Assembly: GCA_963665075.1 (NCBI GenBank)
Contig: OY762063.1
Span: forward strand, 1,364,001-1,428,000
Length of the DNA stretch: 64,000 nucleotides
Reading direction: 5' to 3'
From: JAPULR01 sp963665075
Lineage (GTDB): Bacteria > Chloroflexota > Dehalococcoidia > Lucifugimonadales > GCA-2712585
A program made the translations under genes and the position numbers. The notes below the pieces were generated by a model, which saw nothing but the letters and a program-made list of their open reading frames with translations, was not told the DNA's origin and did no database searches. Below are positions 48,644-57,314 of this stretch, in pieces (positions within the stretch are counted from its first letter, which is position 1; each line of letters starts with the position of its first letter).

Positions 48644-49843
48644 TTAACCCCCGCGCCCATTCTCCCGCACAAACCCGTCCAGCCGCTCCAACGCCTTCCC
48701 GATGTTCTCCGCCGAGTTGGCGTAGGACAGGCGCACAAACCCCTCCCCGTACTCTCCAAACGCGCCCCCCGACAGCAGCGCCACCCCCGCCTCCTTCAGC
48801 GCCCGCTCCTGAAAATCGCCGCTCTCCAACCCCGTCCCCTCGATGCTCGGAAACACGTAGAACGCCCCCTCCGGCGTCGGACACTCGATGCCGGGAATGC
48901 CGTTCAACCCCGCGACTATCAAATCCCGCCGCTTCCGAAACTCGTCCACCATGTTCATCACCGGCTCCTGCGGCCCCTCAAGCGCCCGAATCGCCGCCCG
49001 CTGCGTGAAACTCGCCGCGCACGACACGCTGTTGGCCGCCAGCTTTACCACGTGCTCCGTCAGCCAGTGGGGGAACACCCCGTAGCCCAGCCGCCAGCCC
49101 GTCATCGCGTAGGACTTGGAGAACCCGTCCAGTATCACCGTCCGCTCCGCCATACCGGGCGCCGACGCGATGCTGTGGTGCGCCCCCTTGTAGATGATGT
49201 CCTTGTAAATCTCGTCGGAGAGAATCACCACGTCCTCCCGCGGCCCCAGCAATTCGGCCAGACGCGCCACGTCCTCCTTGCCCATGACCGACCCCGTCGG
49301 ATTCTGCGGCGAATTCAGTATCACCAGCTTGGTGCGGTCGGACAGCTTCCCCTCCAAATCGTCCAGATCCATCCTATTCCCCTCCTCCGGCAGCAGACGC
49401 ACGGGCGCCAGCGTCGCCCCGCAGAAGTTGATCATCGACTCGTAGATGGGAAAGCTCGGATTCGGATAGAGGACCTCGTCGCCGGGCTGCACCAGCGCCA
49501 TGATGGTGAAGAACATTATCGGCTTGCCCCCCGGCGTCACCACCACCTGACCCGGCTCTATCTCCATGCCGCGCGTGGCGTTCACGTTGTCGGCGATAGC
49601 CTCCTGAAGCTCCGGCAACCCCGCCGAAGGGCCGTAGTGAGTGTAGCCCTGCCGCAACGCCTTGATGCCCGCGTCCACGATGTGGGCGGGCGTGTCGAAG
49701 TCCGGCTCCCCTATCTCCAGGTGCACCACGTCGTGCCCCTTCGCCTCCAAAGCCTTGGCCTTCGCCAGAACCTCGAAGGCCGATTCCGTCCCCAGGTTGT
49801 TCATCCTGTCCGCTGCTCGCAAGGCCAGCCCTCCTCTTGGCAT
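48644..49843 (-). CDS. Class I/II PLP-dependent aminotransferase
   Basis: A 399-aa fold-type I aminotransferase of the aspartate/aromatic group. It has HLEIGEPDFDTPAHIV, YTHYGPSAGLPELQEAI, the cofactor-binding ILNSPQNPTGSV, DEIYKDIIYKG, the PLP lysine in DGFSKSYAMTGWRLGYG, and the substrate Arg in GFVRLSYANS. It is six bases from the fused MNT-HEPN gene, in the opposite direction. The preferred amino acid is not fixed by sequence. Confidence 0.92.
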   Translation of the reverse strand: MPRGGLALRAADRMNNLGTESAFEVLAKAKALEAKGHDVVHLEIGEPDFDTPAHIVDAGIKALRQGYTHYGPSAGLPELQEAIADNVNATRGMEIEPGQVVVTPGGKPIMFFTIMALVQPGDEVLYPNPSFPIYESMINFCGATLAPVRLLPEEGNRMDLDDLEGKLSDRTKLVILNSPQNPTGSVMGKEDVARLAELLGPREDVVILSDEIYKDIIYKGAHHSIASAPGMAERTVILDGFSKSYAMTGWRLGYGVFPHWLTEHVVKLAANSVSCAASFTQRAAIRALEGPQEPVMNMVDEFRKRRDLIVAGLNGIPGIECPTPEGAFYVFPSIEGTGLESGDFQERALKEAGVALLSGGAFGEYGEGFVRLSYANSAENIGKALERLDGFVRENGRGG

Positions 49844-50110
49844 AACCCTTTACATAACGTCATTCCCGCGTAGGCGGGAATCCATCTTTCCCTATCGTCG
49901 CTAAATCCCACTCTTTGAGAGTTACGCAAAGGTCTCCTCTTGGCGTGCCCCTTTTGTATCAGAGCTTGACGAAATTCGCAACGCCGCCCCCCATTCCCCT
50001 CCGTCATTCCCGCCCTCTCCCTCCGTCATTCCCGCCCTCTCCCTCCGTCATTCCCGCCCTCTCCCTCCGTCATTCCCGCGTAGGCGGGAATCCACCGCCC
50101 GCCCCAAAAT
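49844..50110. repeat. Half-palindrome tandem array and family-1 copies
   Basis: A family-1 copy near 49858-49884, the inverted motif TTACGCAAAGGTCTCCT near 49921, and from 50002 three units of CGTCATTCCCGCCCTCTCC with period 22 ending in a complete palindrome at 50068-50094. Confidence 0.8.
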
Positions 50111-50162
50111 GGTAATATGTATCCGCATCCAATCCCACCAACCAACTGCCGGAGGACTTTCC

Positions 50163-51284
50163 ATGAACAACGCCGACGTCATCATCGTAGGAGGAGGCGC
50201 CGTCGGCTGCGCCACCGCATATTATCTGTCCCAGGCCGGCGCGGAGGTGACCGTCATCGAGAAGAATCGCATCGCCTTCGGCGCCTCCGGTTACGCGATG
50301 GGATTGTTGAGTCCCCTCTACGGCATGGGCATCCCCGGCCCGCTGGAAGGTCTCTCCCTCAACGGCTTCCTCATGCACTGCGACCTGGCCGACGAGCTTC
50401 CCGACGCCACCGGCGTCGACTACCACGCCCACCCCCACGACTCCATCTACCTCTCCCTCACCGACGAGGACGAGGCGGGATTGCAGGACATCGCGTCCTA
50501 CTCCGGCCACGTCAACGGCATCTCCTACCAGTGGCTGACCGGGTCGGAACTCCGAAACATCGAGCCTCGGCTCACCCTAGCCGCCGAGCGCGGAATGCTC
50601 GTCCAGGGCACCTGGGTGCTGGAAGCCGACAAGTACACGGAAGCGTTAGCCGCCGCCGCGGAACTCTACGGCGCAACTTTCCTCGACCGCGCCGTCACCG
50701 GCCTGGCCCGCCGCTCCACCGGCGCAATCGTCCAGACGGACGACGGCGCCATAGAAGCCGACGCCGTCATCCTCGCAATGGGCCCCTGGACCGGCGATGC
50801 GGAGAAGTGGCTCGGCGTTCCCATCCCCGTCGGCCCCCTCAAGGGCCAGATTGTAAGGATGGACGTCGGCGAACCCGCTATGACCTGCTCTGTCCACTAC
50901 GCCAGCAACTACGCCGGCCGGAAGGCCGACGGCCTGACCTGGATAGGCACCACCGAGGAGCGCGTCGGCTTCGACAACGAACCCACTATGGAAGCCCGCG
51001 AACGCATCATCAGCGAAGTCGGAGAATTCTTCCCGCCCGCGCTGACGGGGAAGGTTATCCATCAGACGGCCTGCCTGCGTCCCGTCGCCCCCGACGGCCT
51101 GCCCGTCATCGGCCCCGTCCCCGGCTGGGAGGGCGTCTACCTCTCCACCGGCGCCGGAAGGAAGGGCATCATCCTAAGTCCTTCGATGGGCAAGCTCACG
51201 GCGGAAATGGCCCTGGGCCGCGGCGACGAAATGGCAATCGCCGCCTTCTCCCCCAACCGCTTCAGCTCCACAACCCCGTGCTGA
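50163..51284 (+). CDS. FAD-dependent amine/glycine oxidase-like protein
   Basis: A 373-aa flavoprotein of the DAO family (glycine or D-amino-acid oxidase type). It has the Rossmann motif DVIIVGGGAVGCATAYYLSQAGAEVTVIEKN, ALAAAAELYGATFL, AVILAMGPWTGDAEKWLG, and a C-terminal TACLRPVAPDGLPVIGPVPGWEGVYLSTGAGRKGI. The ATG follows GGAGGAC. The last eight codons come from a copy of the neighbouring cysteine synthase 3' end, created when a repeat cluster entered here. Confidence 0.88.
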   Translation: MNNADVIIVGGGAVGCATAYYLSQAGAEVTVIEKNRIAFGASGYAMGLLSPLYGMGIPGPLEGLSLNGFLMHCDLADELPDATGVDYHAHPHDSIYLSLTDEDEAGLQDIASYSGHVNGISYQWLTGSELRNIEPRLTLAAERGMLVQGTWVLEADKYTEALAAAAELYGATFLDRAVTGLARRSTGAIVQTDDGAIEADAVILAMGPWTGDAEKWLGVPIPVGPLKGQIVRMDVGEPAMTCSVHYASNYAGRKADGLTWIGTTEERVGFDNEPTMEARERIISEVGEFFPPALTGKVIHQTACLRPVAPDGLPVIGPVPGWEGVYLSTGAGRKGIILSPSMGKLTAEMALGRGDEMAIAAFSPNRFSSTTPC

Positions 51285-51678
51285 ACTCTGTCATTCCCGT
51301 GAAAACGGGAATCCACCCGCTCACCCCGAATCATACCCCATCACTCGCCCTAGCCATCCCTAGCCCGCTCACCCTGAGCCTGTCGAAGGGTCGAGCGCAC
51401 CCCGTCATTCCCGCCATCCCCCTCCGTCATTCCCGTGAAAACGGGAATCCACCCGCTCACCCTGAGCCTGTCGAAGGGTCGAGCGCACCCCGTCATTCCC
51501 GCCATCCCCCTCCGTCATTCCCGTGAAAACGGGAATCCACCCGCTCACCCTGAGCCTGTCGAAGGGTCGAGCGCCCTCCGTCATTCCGGCCATCCCCCTC
51601 CGTCATTCCCGTGAAAACGGGAATCCACAGCCCCCAAACTCACACCCGTCCGTTTCAGCTCCACAGCCCCGTGCTGAA
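51261..51678. repeat. Repeat cluster bracketed by a duplicated gene end
   Basis: 51261-51285 and 51654-51678 are direct copies of 25 bases with one mismatch, starting TTCAGCTCCACA; the right copy is the cysteine synthase 3' end. Between them a unit of family-1 plus family-2 elements repeats with an 88-base period, starting at 51403, 51491 and 51579. Confidence 0.85.
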
Positions 51679-52647
51679 ATACCGCTCGCCGATGTCGTTG
51701 AAAATCGTCACCACCTTCCCCTCTCCCGCCCGCTCCGCGACGATGAACGCCCCCAGCACGTAGGCCCCCGAACTCTGCCCGGCGAACAACCCCTGCGACG
51801 CCATCTCCTGCGACACGGCCCGCGCCTCGTCGATGTCGATGGACAGCATCTCGTCCACCACGCTTTCATCCAGCGTCTGCGGCGTGATGTGCCCCGGCCC
51901 CAGCGGCTTCAGCCCCTCCACGCCGGGCCACTCCGGCGGATTCACCCCGATGACCTGAATCTCCGGGTTGCGCTCCTTCAGCCGACGCCCCACCCCGCTG
52001 ATGGTCCCCCCCGTCCCGACGCCCGCCACGAAGTGGGTGACGTCCGGCGCCTGGCGCAGAATCTCCTCGCCCGTGGTGTCGTAATGCGCCTGCGGGTTGA
52101 ACTCGTTGGAATACTGGTCGCACCAGAAATACCGCTCCGGCTCCCCCTCGTACCGGCGCTTCACCTCCCGCAGCGTCTCGTCGTAGCCCAGCATCGGGTC
52201 CGTGAAGATAATCTTCGCGCCGTGGGCCAGCAGCCGCTTCTTCCGCTCCAGGCTCGCGTTCTCCGGCATCACCAGCGCCACCCGGTAGCCCAGCACCGCG
52301 CCGATCATCGCGTAGGCGATGCCCGCGTTCCCCGACGTGGCGTCCAATATCGTCTTCTCCTTCGTCAACTCCCCCGACAGAATCGCCTCCCCCAGCATCC
52401 GCAAGACGGGCCGGTCCTTGATGGACCCGCCGGGGTTCAGATGCTCATACTTGGCGAAGACGGGCGCGCCGCCGCGACTGTTAGGAATCCGCGCCAACGG
52501 CGTATTCCCGATCGCCTTCAAAGGCGGATACCCCTCCAGAAACTCCAGAAACTCCGTCGAAAGCGGCAAAAACCCAACCCCCATCAAACAATCTAAGGAA
52601 GGAAACCCACCCCCCAACGTAACCTTGGCGCGAACCTCCCCCACCAT
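51655..52647 (-). CDS. Cysteine synthase family PLP enzyme
   Basis: A 330-aa fold-type II PLP enzyme of the CysK/CysM/CBS group. The Schiff-base lysine is in NPGGSIKDRP, the substrate loop TSGNAGIAYAM, and the phosphate loop VGTGGTISGVG are present. Exact role (O-acetylserine sulfhydrylase or CBS-like) is not decided. ATG 52647 lies three bases after a TATACT box, so true start may be GTG just after or ATG 52584 (MGVGFLPLS). Stop lies within the duplicated 25-base sequence. Confidence 0.88.
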   Translation of the reverse strand: MVGEVRAKVTLGGGFPSLDCLMGVGFLPLSTEFLEFLEGYPPLKAIGNTPLARIPNSRGGAPVFAKYEHLNPGGSIKDRPVLRMLGEAILSGELTKEKTILDATSGNAGIAYAMIGAVLGYRVALVMPENASLERKKRLLAHGAKIIFTDPMLGYDETLREVKRRYEGEPERYFWCDQYSNEFNPQAHYDTTGEEILRQAPDVTHFVAGVGTGGTISGVGRRLKERNPEIQVIGVNPPEWPGVEGLKPLGPGHITPQTLDESVVDEMLSIDIDEARAVSQEMASQGLFAGQSSGAYVLGAFIVAERAGEGKVVTIFNDIGERYFSTGLWS

Positions 52648-52691
52648 TCGAGTATACCCCCGCCAACCAACCCCGTAAACCTACCGTCTTC

Positions 52692-55523
52692 TTACGCTAG
52701 TGCCAACGTTGCGGTAATTGCTGGCTCCCTTGATAGACCGAACCGAACGCCGCTCACCCAATCCTCATCCAGATGAAGGACCTCCGTTACAACTCCGTCT
52801 ATCTCACGCCGCACGGGGTCAGATTCCATTTGCGGCAAAGGAAGCAGTGTTTTTCCCTTTAGTCCGTTGTAGCATTCCTTCATTGCCTCAAGCTGCGCCT
52901 TGTCGAGTGAGCTAAAGTCCGGCACAGGCATAGAACGCAGGGTGTCAAGTGAGAAGGAAGGATATGAAGGAATACGGCTGTCCCTATCGCCCAGAAGTGC
53001 AAGAATGCCCACAGAGGAGTTGAAGTAAAGGCACAGGGCTTCCAAAATTTCAGGGTTATGCGGACGGCAGGGTGTCCAGATGGAACCAAGGGCTTCTTCT
53101 GGCAGGGTGACGGCGGCGACTCTGGACAGATTGAGTCGTAGCCTATGGGGAAGTAGAAGCCGTCCCTTCTGTTCCCAATATCTATCAGCCAAGTGACGCT
53201 TCGACTCCTTTGGCTCGATAAAGACATCCGTATCTGCTTGCATAGATTGAATTACGTCGGTGGAGTGAAACCAAAGAGCGCGGCGCCTATAACTAATTGG
53301 CATCTGCGAGCGGGTGTAGGCGTCGCGAATGCGCTGTCCTGCAGGTCCTACCTCGGCCAGACTTCTTAGAGGCACCATCTGGATGGGAGCAGGCTTATCC
53401 TTCCTTCCGGGGTCTGCGTCCTCTATCAGCTTAAGGTTATAAGCGGTGGGTTCCTCTATATCGGGGGGGCCTTCTTTGAGCCTTCGGTAGGCAAGCACCA
53501 GGAAAGGTGAGAGGAAGTTGACGGTGGACCAATCCCCTCGTCTTATCCGCTCTTCATCCACTTTCTGAAGGGTGAAGCAATCCGAGGGTCCAATGGCGCC
53601 TCGGCGGATGGCTTGCTCAATCCTGCGGGACACGCCAAGCGATTCAAGGGCGTTCTTGGGATTTTCCACCAAGTTCACCACGTTAGTTGGCGGCTTTACT
53701 CCGGAGCCGTTCCATCGCCGACACACCAATAGAATCTCGCCGATGCTGGTATTCTCCGAGAAGAATATACGCTTGGGATCGTGCGAACTGACTATGGTCT
53801 CAATGTGGAATCGCTGGGCCAGATATTTTCGCAGTGCAAAGGCGGAAGGGTTGGTCATCATAACAGTGGGAAGAATCACGGCAAGAATACCGGAATCGGA
53901 CTTGCACATCCTATCTGCCAACACCACGAAGGGGCCTGAGGAGCCTGATAGCCGTGCCGCAGCGCGAAACAGCTCGCCTCCAGGAGTTCCTTCCACGCAT
54001 ACGGCTTGGTCGTCCAACATCTCCTTCTCCCGCTCCTTGATGGCTTTCTCCTCCACCCGGCTGAACTGATCATGGCGCAGGCTATCCCTGGTAAAGGGCG
54101 GGTTCATAATTACCAAATCCATAGGCGGCGGTTTCCTGCCGTTGCCCTCTCCATTTTCCACCTGCTCGCTTATTCTGGATGGCCAGAATACCAGCTGAGG
54201 CTTGCCAGCCAGGAAATCCAGAGACCCCAGCCTGGCCTCGCCATCGTGGAATCCGAGGCGGGTGCGGTGGATGTTCATCCGGCTGAAGCTGGTTTTGGGA
54301 GAAAGCATTCCGATGGCGCTGGCCGCCATGTGCGTAGCCGTAAGGTTGACGTCGTAGCCCCAAAGAACATCCTCTACCAGACACAGTCCCAAGGCCTCCT
54401 CATCCGCCTTATTTAATCGTCCCGCTCCCATTCGCAGGCCGCGAATCCGCTCGGACGCAGCCATAAGCAGTGTCCCCGTACCGCAGGCCGGGTCACAGAT
54501 TCGCAGGTTGGCAATGGCGTTGGGGTCGCCCCAATCCCCATCTTCCTCCCTAAGGGCTAAAGAAGCCAGCAGCACGGCGGCGGCTGTCGAAGTGTAGAAA
54601 GAGCCGTCATAGCGGGCGGTATCCAAGACCCGGTGAAATATGCGGCCCAGCAGGTCATGGCGCAGGCCGGCGACTCGTTGGGATATTCCTGCCACTGTGT
54701 CTGCCAATCTCTGAATTGCCAATACCATATTCGGGACTGCCGGCAGAGCTTCGAGTGCGATTATTCCCGTTTCGAAGACAGGACGATAGTCAACGGCGAG
54801 GATGCCCTTCCACGCTTCCTTGAAGGCAAGGATGGCAGAGGGACTCTTGGCGCAATCTTCAGGTATTTCGGGAGGCCAGGGGCCGGCGTATCCGTCCGGG
54901 CGTAGGGCGGGCAGGTGGTTCTGTACGCGGTGATGGAACAACATTGCCGTAGCGACCACCAGCATCCCGCGCTTGGCGGCTACGGACCAGCCGTTGGCTT
55001 CGTGACCGCCTTTGGATTTGGCGGCTGGCAGATCCAGGGCGCGGGCTAAGTGCCTTCGGGTGTCAATTCTCAGGGACTGCACCACCGAATCCAACTCGTC
55101 CGAGAGGAGCCGGGCGGCAATGTCTGCGTCGTCCAGAAGAACGTGAACCTGCTGGACAGCCTCAGCCAACTCGGCTACTGAACCGGTAGTCCAGTGGGCG
55201 TTGGGGTCGCCTGCACTTGTGCGGATGGTCCACTTGAGGGGCAGCTTCGCCATGTTCGTTTCCGTTACGTTCTCCTGATAGCAGATGGCGAAGGCTACGA
55301 TAGCCAATTTCTGGCTCAGGCGTGCGTCGGCGTCTTTTATGGCTTGTGCGGTTCGGTGAAAGCCGGTTTCCGCTTCCAGGGCCACGGGCAGGTTCTCCAC
55401 GTTGGCCAAAATATCAACCCTTTTCTTCTTGATGCGCACTTCGTAGTCGCACTCAACCCCCAACTCCTTCAGTAGAAGCGATAAGGCCCGGTTCTTGAAA
55501 TCTTCCTGCTTCCTCACTGCCAT
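52692..55523 (-). CDS. Type IIG-like restriction-modification protein (N6-adenine methylase)
   Basis: A 943-aa protein. Motif I DPACGTGTLLM (about residue 345) and motif IV MNPPFTRDS (about residue 473) define an Eco57I-type N6-adenine methyltransferase; the C-terminal part has the usual target-recognition and helical segments. The N-terminal 100 residues (RVDILANVENLPVALEAETG, Asp37 and Glu50-x-Glu52) recall a nuclease fold with a variant ExE in place of ExK, so cleavage is possible but unproven. Start at ATG 55523 (MAVRKQEDF); the frame extends to 55649 without support. It stands directly beside the capsid block, in divergent orientation, with a somewhat lower GC. Confidence 0.82.
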   Translation of the reverse strand: MAVRKQEDFKNRALSLLLKELGVECDYEVRIKKKRVDILANVENLPVALEAETGFHRTAQAIKDADARLSQKLAIVAFAICYQENVTETNMAKLPLKWTIRTSAGDPNAHWTTGSVAELAEAVQQVHVLLDDADIAARLLSDELDSVVQSLRIDTRRHLARALDLPAAKSKGGHEANGWSVAAKRGMLVVATAMLFHHRVQNHLPALRPDGYAGPWPPEIPEDCAKSPSAILAFKEAWKGILAVDYRPVFETGIIALEALPAVPNMVLAIQRLADTVAGISQRVAGLRHDLLGRIFHRVLDTARYDGSFYTSTAAAVLLASLALREEDGDWGDPNAIANLRICDPACGTGTLLMAASERIRGLRMGAGRLNKADEEALGLCLVEDVLWGYDVNLTATHMAASAIGMLSPKTSFSRMNIHRTRLGFHDGEARLGSLDFLAGKPQLVFWPSRISEQVENGEGNGRKPPPMDLVIMNPPFTRDSLRHDQFSRVEEKAIKEREKEMLDDQAVCVEGTPGGELFRAAARLSGSSGPFVVLADRMCKSDSGILAVILPTVMMTNPSAFALRKYLAQRFHIETIVSSHDPKRIFFSENTSIGEILLVCRRWNGSGVKPPTNVVNLVENPKNALESLGVSRRIEQAIRRGAIGPSDCFTLQKVDEERIRRGDWSTVNFLSPFLVLAYRRLKEGPPDIEEPTAYNLKLIEDADPGRKDKPAPIQMVPLRSLAEVGPAGQRIRDAYTRSQMPISYRRRALWFHSTDVIQSMQADTDVFIEPKESKRHLADRYWEQKGRLLLPHRLRLNLSRVAAVTLPEEALGSIWTPCRPHNPEILEALCLYFNSSVGILALLGDRDSRIPSYPSFSLDTLRSMPVPDFSSLDKAQLEAMKECYNGLKGKTLLPLPQMESDPVRREIDGVVTEVLHLDEDWVSGVRFGLSREPAITATLALA

Positions 55524-55649
55524 GCCCCCATTATAGCCAATTCTGCCATCAATAACCCCCTTCTCCAAAAAGTGACATTTACCCCCTTGCAAACTATAGT
55601 ATCCATGTTCTATCATATGTGCAACAAACTTTCTATCGGAGGTGCTCAC
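55524..55649. other. Divergent regulatory gap between methylase and capsid genes
   Basis: Holds the capsid-block promoter (GTGACA 55572, TTGCAA 55587-55592, TATCAT 55611-55616) and a TATAGT box at 55594-55599. A GGAGG site precedes the capsid ATG. Confidence 0.5.
55572..55616 (+). promoter_or_regulatory. Capsid-block promoter sharing the portal-block architecture
   Basis: GTGACA, nine bases, TTGCAA, then an 18-base spacer ending GTTC and TATCAT. An alternative is GTGACA with TATAGT (55594-55599), spaced 16-17. The order and spacing repeat those at 43547-43590. Confidence 0.5.
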
Positions 55650-56540
55650 ATGGCATTAACCCTAACCGAATCCGCTAAACTCTCCCAGGACATGCTCCTT
55701 ACCGGCGTCATCGAAACCATCGTCAAGGACAGCCCCGTCCTCCAGGCCATCCCCTTCATCGAGGTCGTCGGCAACGGCCTCACCTACAACCAGGAGAAGA
55801 CCCTCCCCTCCGTCTCCTTCTACGACCCCGGCGACACCTGGTCCGAATCCACCCCCACCTTCACCCAGGTCACCGCCAACCTCAAGATCCTCGGCGGCGA
55901 CGCCGACATGGACAACTTCGTCAAGGCCACCCGCTCCAACCTTCAGGATCTGGAAGCCACCGTCGTCGCCCTCAAAGCCAAGGCCACCCAGCACAGGTTC
56001 GACACCACCTTCATCGACGGCGACACCGGCGCCGACTCCAAGGCCTTCGACGGCATCGACAAGCTCGCCGTCGCCAACCAGACCGTCTCGATGGGCGCCA
56101 ACGGCGCATCCCTCACCCTCGACAAGCTCGACGAGACCATCGACAAAGTCCGCGGCGGCAAGCCCGACATGCTCATCATGAGCCGCCGCACCCGCCGCAA
56201 GCTCTCCGCCCTCGGCAGGGCCGCCGGCAGCGGCGTCGTTGTCGCCGACAAGAACCAATTCGGCATGATGACCGACTACTACGACGGCATCCCCGTCGGC
56301 GTCAGCGACTTCGTCAACGACGCGAAGACCGTCGGCACCAGCAGCGACTGCTCCACCGTCTACGCCGTCCAGTGGGGCGAAGGCGCCGTCGCCGGCCTCA
56401 CTGCCCCCGGCGGCCTCATGGTCGAACGCGTCGGCAGCCTGGAGACCAAGGACGCCACCCGCGTCCGCGTCAAGTGGTACGTCGCCATCGCCGTCTTCAA
56501 CGCCCTCAAGCTCGCCAAACTCACCGGCGTCCGCCCCTAA
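55650..56540 (+). CDS. Phage major capsid protein
   Basis: A 296-aa HK97-fold-type capsid protein. It starts MALTLTESAKLSQDMLLTGVIETIVKDSPVLQAIPFIEVVGNGLTYNQE, has FDTTFIDGDTG, GGKPDMLIMSRRTRRKLSALGR and the C-terminal P-domain-like stretch VYAVQWGEGAVAGLTAPGGLMVERVG. ATG 55650 follows GGAGG at good spacing; the longer frame from 55572 crosses the promoter. Host-like codon use. It is 9.8 kb downstream of the scaffold gene. Confidence 0.85.
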   Translation: MALTLTESAKLSQDMLLTGVIETIVKDSPVLQAIPFIEVVGNGLTYNQEKTLPSVSFYDPGDTWSESTPTFTQVTANLKILGGDADMDNFVKATRSNLQDLEATVVALKAKATQHRFDTTFIDGDTGADSKAFDGIDKLAVANQTVSMGANGASLTLDKLDETIDKVRGGKPDMLIMSRRTRRKLSALGRAAGSGVVVADKNQFGMMTDYYDGIPVGVSDFVNDAKTVGTSSDCSTVYAVQWGEGAVAGLTAPGGLMVERVGSLETKDATRVRVKWYVAIAVFNALKLAKLTGVRP

Positions 56541-56702
56541 CCCCTCCGTCATTCCCGCGAAGGCGGGAATCCATCCCCATCCGCTCGCCCTGAGCCTGTC
56601 GAAGGGTCGAGCGGAGAGGGATGAACCCAGAACCTCCCGTAGAGGCGGTTCGCGAACCGCCTCTACCCCCAACCTCAACAATCCAATAAGGGAAACCAAA
56701 AA
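56541..56702. repeat. Family-1, family-2 and family-5 repeats inside the capsid block
   Basis: A family-1 copy near 56548-56573, a family-2 copy near 56590-56612 and a perfect family-5 palindrome at 56639-56666 whose core also lies inside cofC. Confidence 0.8.
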
Positions 56703-57314
56703 ATGACCCTCGCCAAAATGCGAACCCGCCTCCGCGTCGACCTCCACGACGAAGACTCCGCCAACTACCTCTGGACCGACGCCCAACTCGACCGCCACCT
56801 CGCCCACGCCGTGCGCGAACTCAGCGCCGTCCACCCCCAACCCGCCGCCGCCACCCTCCAGACCGGCCCCGACGGACGCACCCTATCCCTCGCCTCCCTC
56901 TCCGACCTCGTCCGCGTGGAAGCCGTCGAATTTCCCCTCGACGAGAACCCGCCTTCCTACCTGGACTTCTCCCTGCGCGGCAACGAACTCCTCCTGCTCT
57001 CCTACGAACCGCCAGGCTCCGGCGTCTCCGTCAAAGCCTTCTACGGAAAGATGCACACCCTCGACGCCACCACCTCCACCATTCCGCCCCACCTGGAAGA
57101 ACTCTTCCTAACGGGCGCCGCCGGCTTCGCCGCAATGGACTTGTCCGGCCACGCCATCAACAGCGTCAACCTCGGCGGCCCGAACACGTGGCGGCACTTC
57201 CTCGTCTGGGGACAGGAAAAGCTGGCCCACTTCCGCCAGGGGTTGGCAAAACTGAGCCGCCGCACCTCCCTGCGCGTCCACCGCCTCTATCGCCCCGCCG
57301 TCGGAGGCAAATAA
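56703..57314 (+). CDS. Phage head-tail adaptor-like protein
   Basis: A 203-aa protein following the capsid gene. The N terminus, TLAKMRTRLRVDLHDEDSANYLWTDAQLDRHLAHAVRELSAV, is typical of gp6/gp15-like connector proteins, and a beta-rich middle (LSLASLSDLVRVEAVEF) and a C-terminal helix with WGQEKLAHFRQGLAKLSRR follow. It overlaps the next gene by one base. The call is from the N-terminal pattern and position. Confidence 0.65.
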   Translation: MTLAKMRTRLRVDLHDEDSANYLWTDAQLDRHLAHAVRELSAVHPQPAAATLQTGPDGRTLSLASLSDLVRVEAVEFPLDENPPSYLDFSLRGNELLLLSYEPPGSGVSVKAFYGKMHTLDATTSTIPPHLEELFLTGAAGFAAMDLSGHAINSVNLGGPNTWRHFLVWGQEKLAHFRQGLAKLSRRTSLRVHRLYRPAVGGK

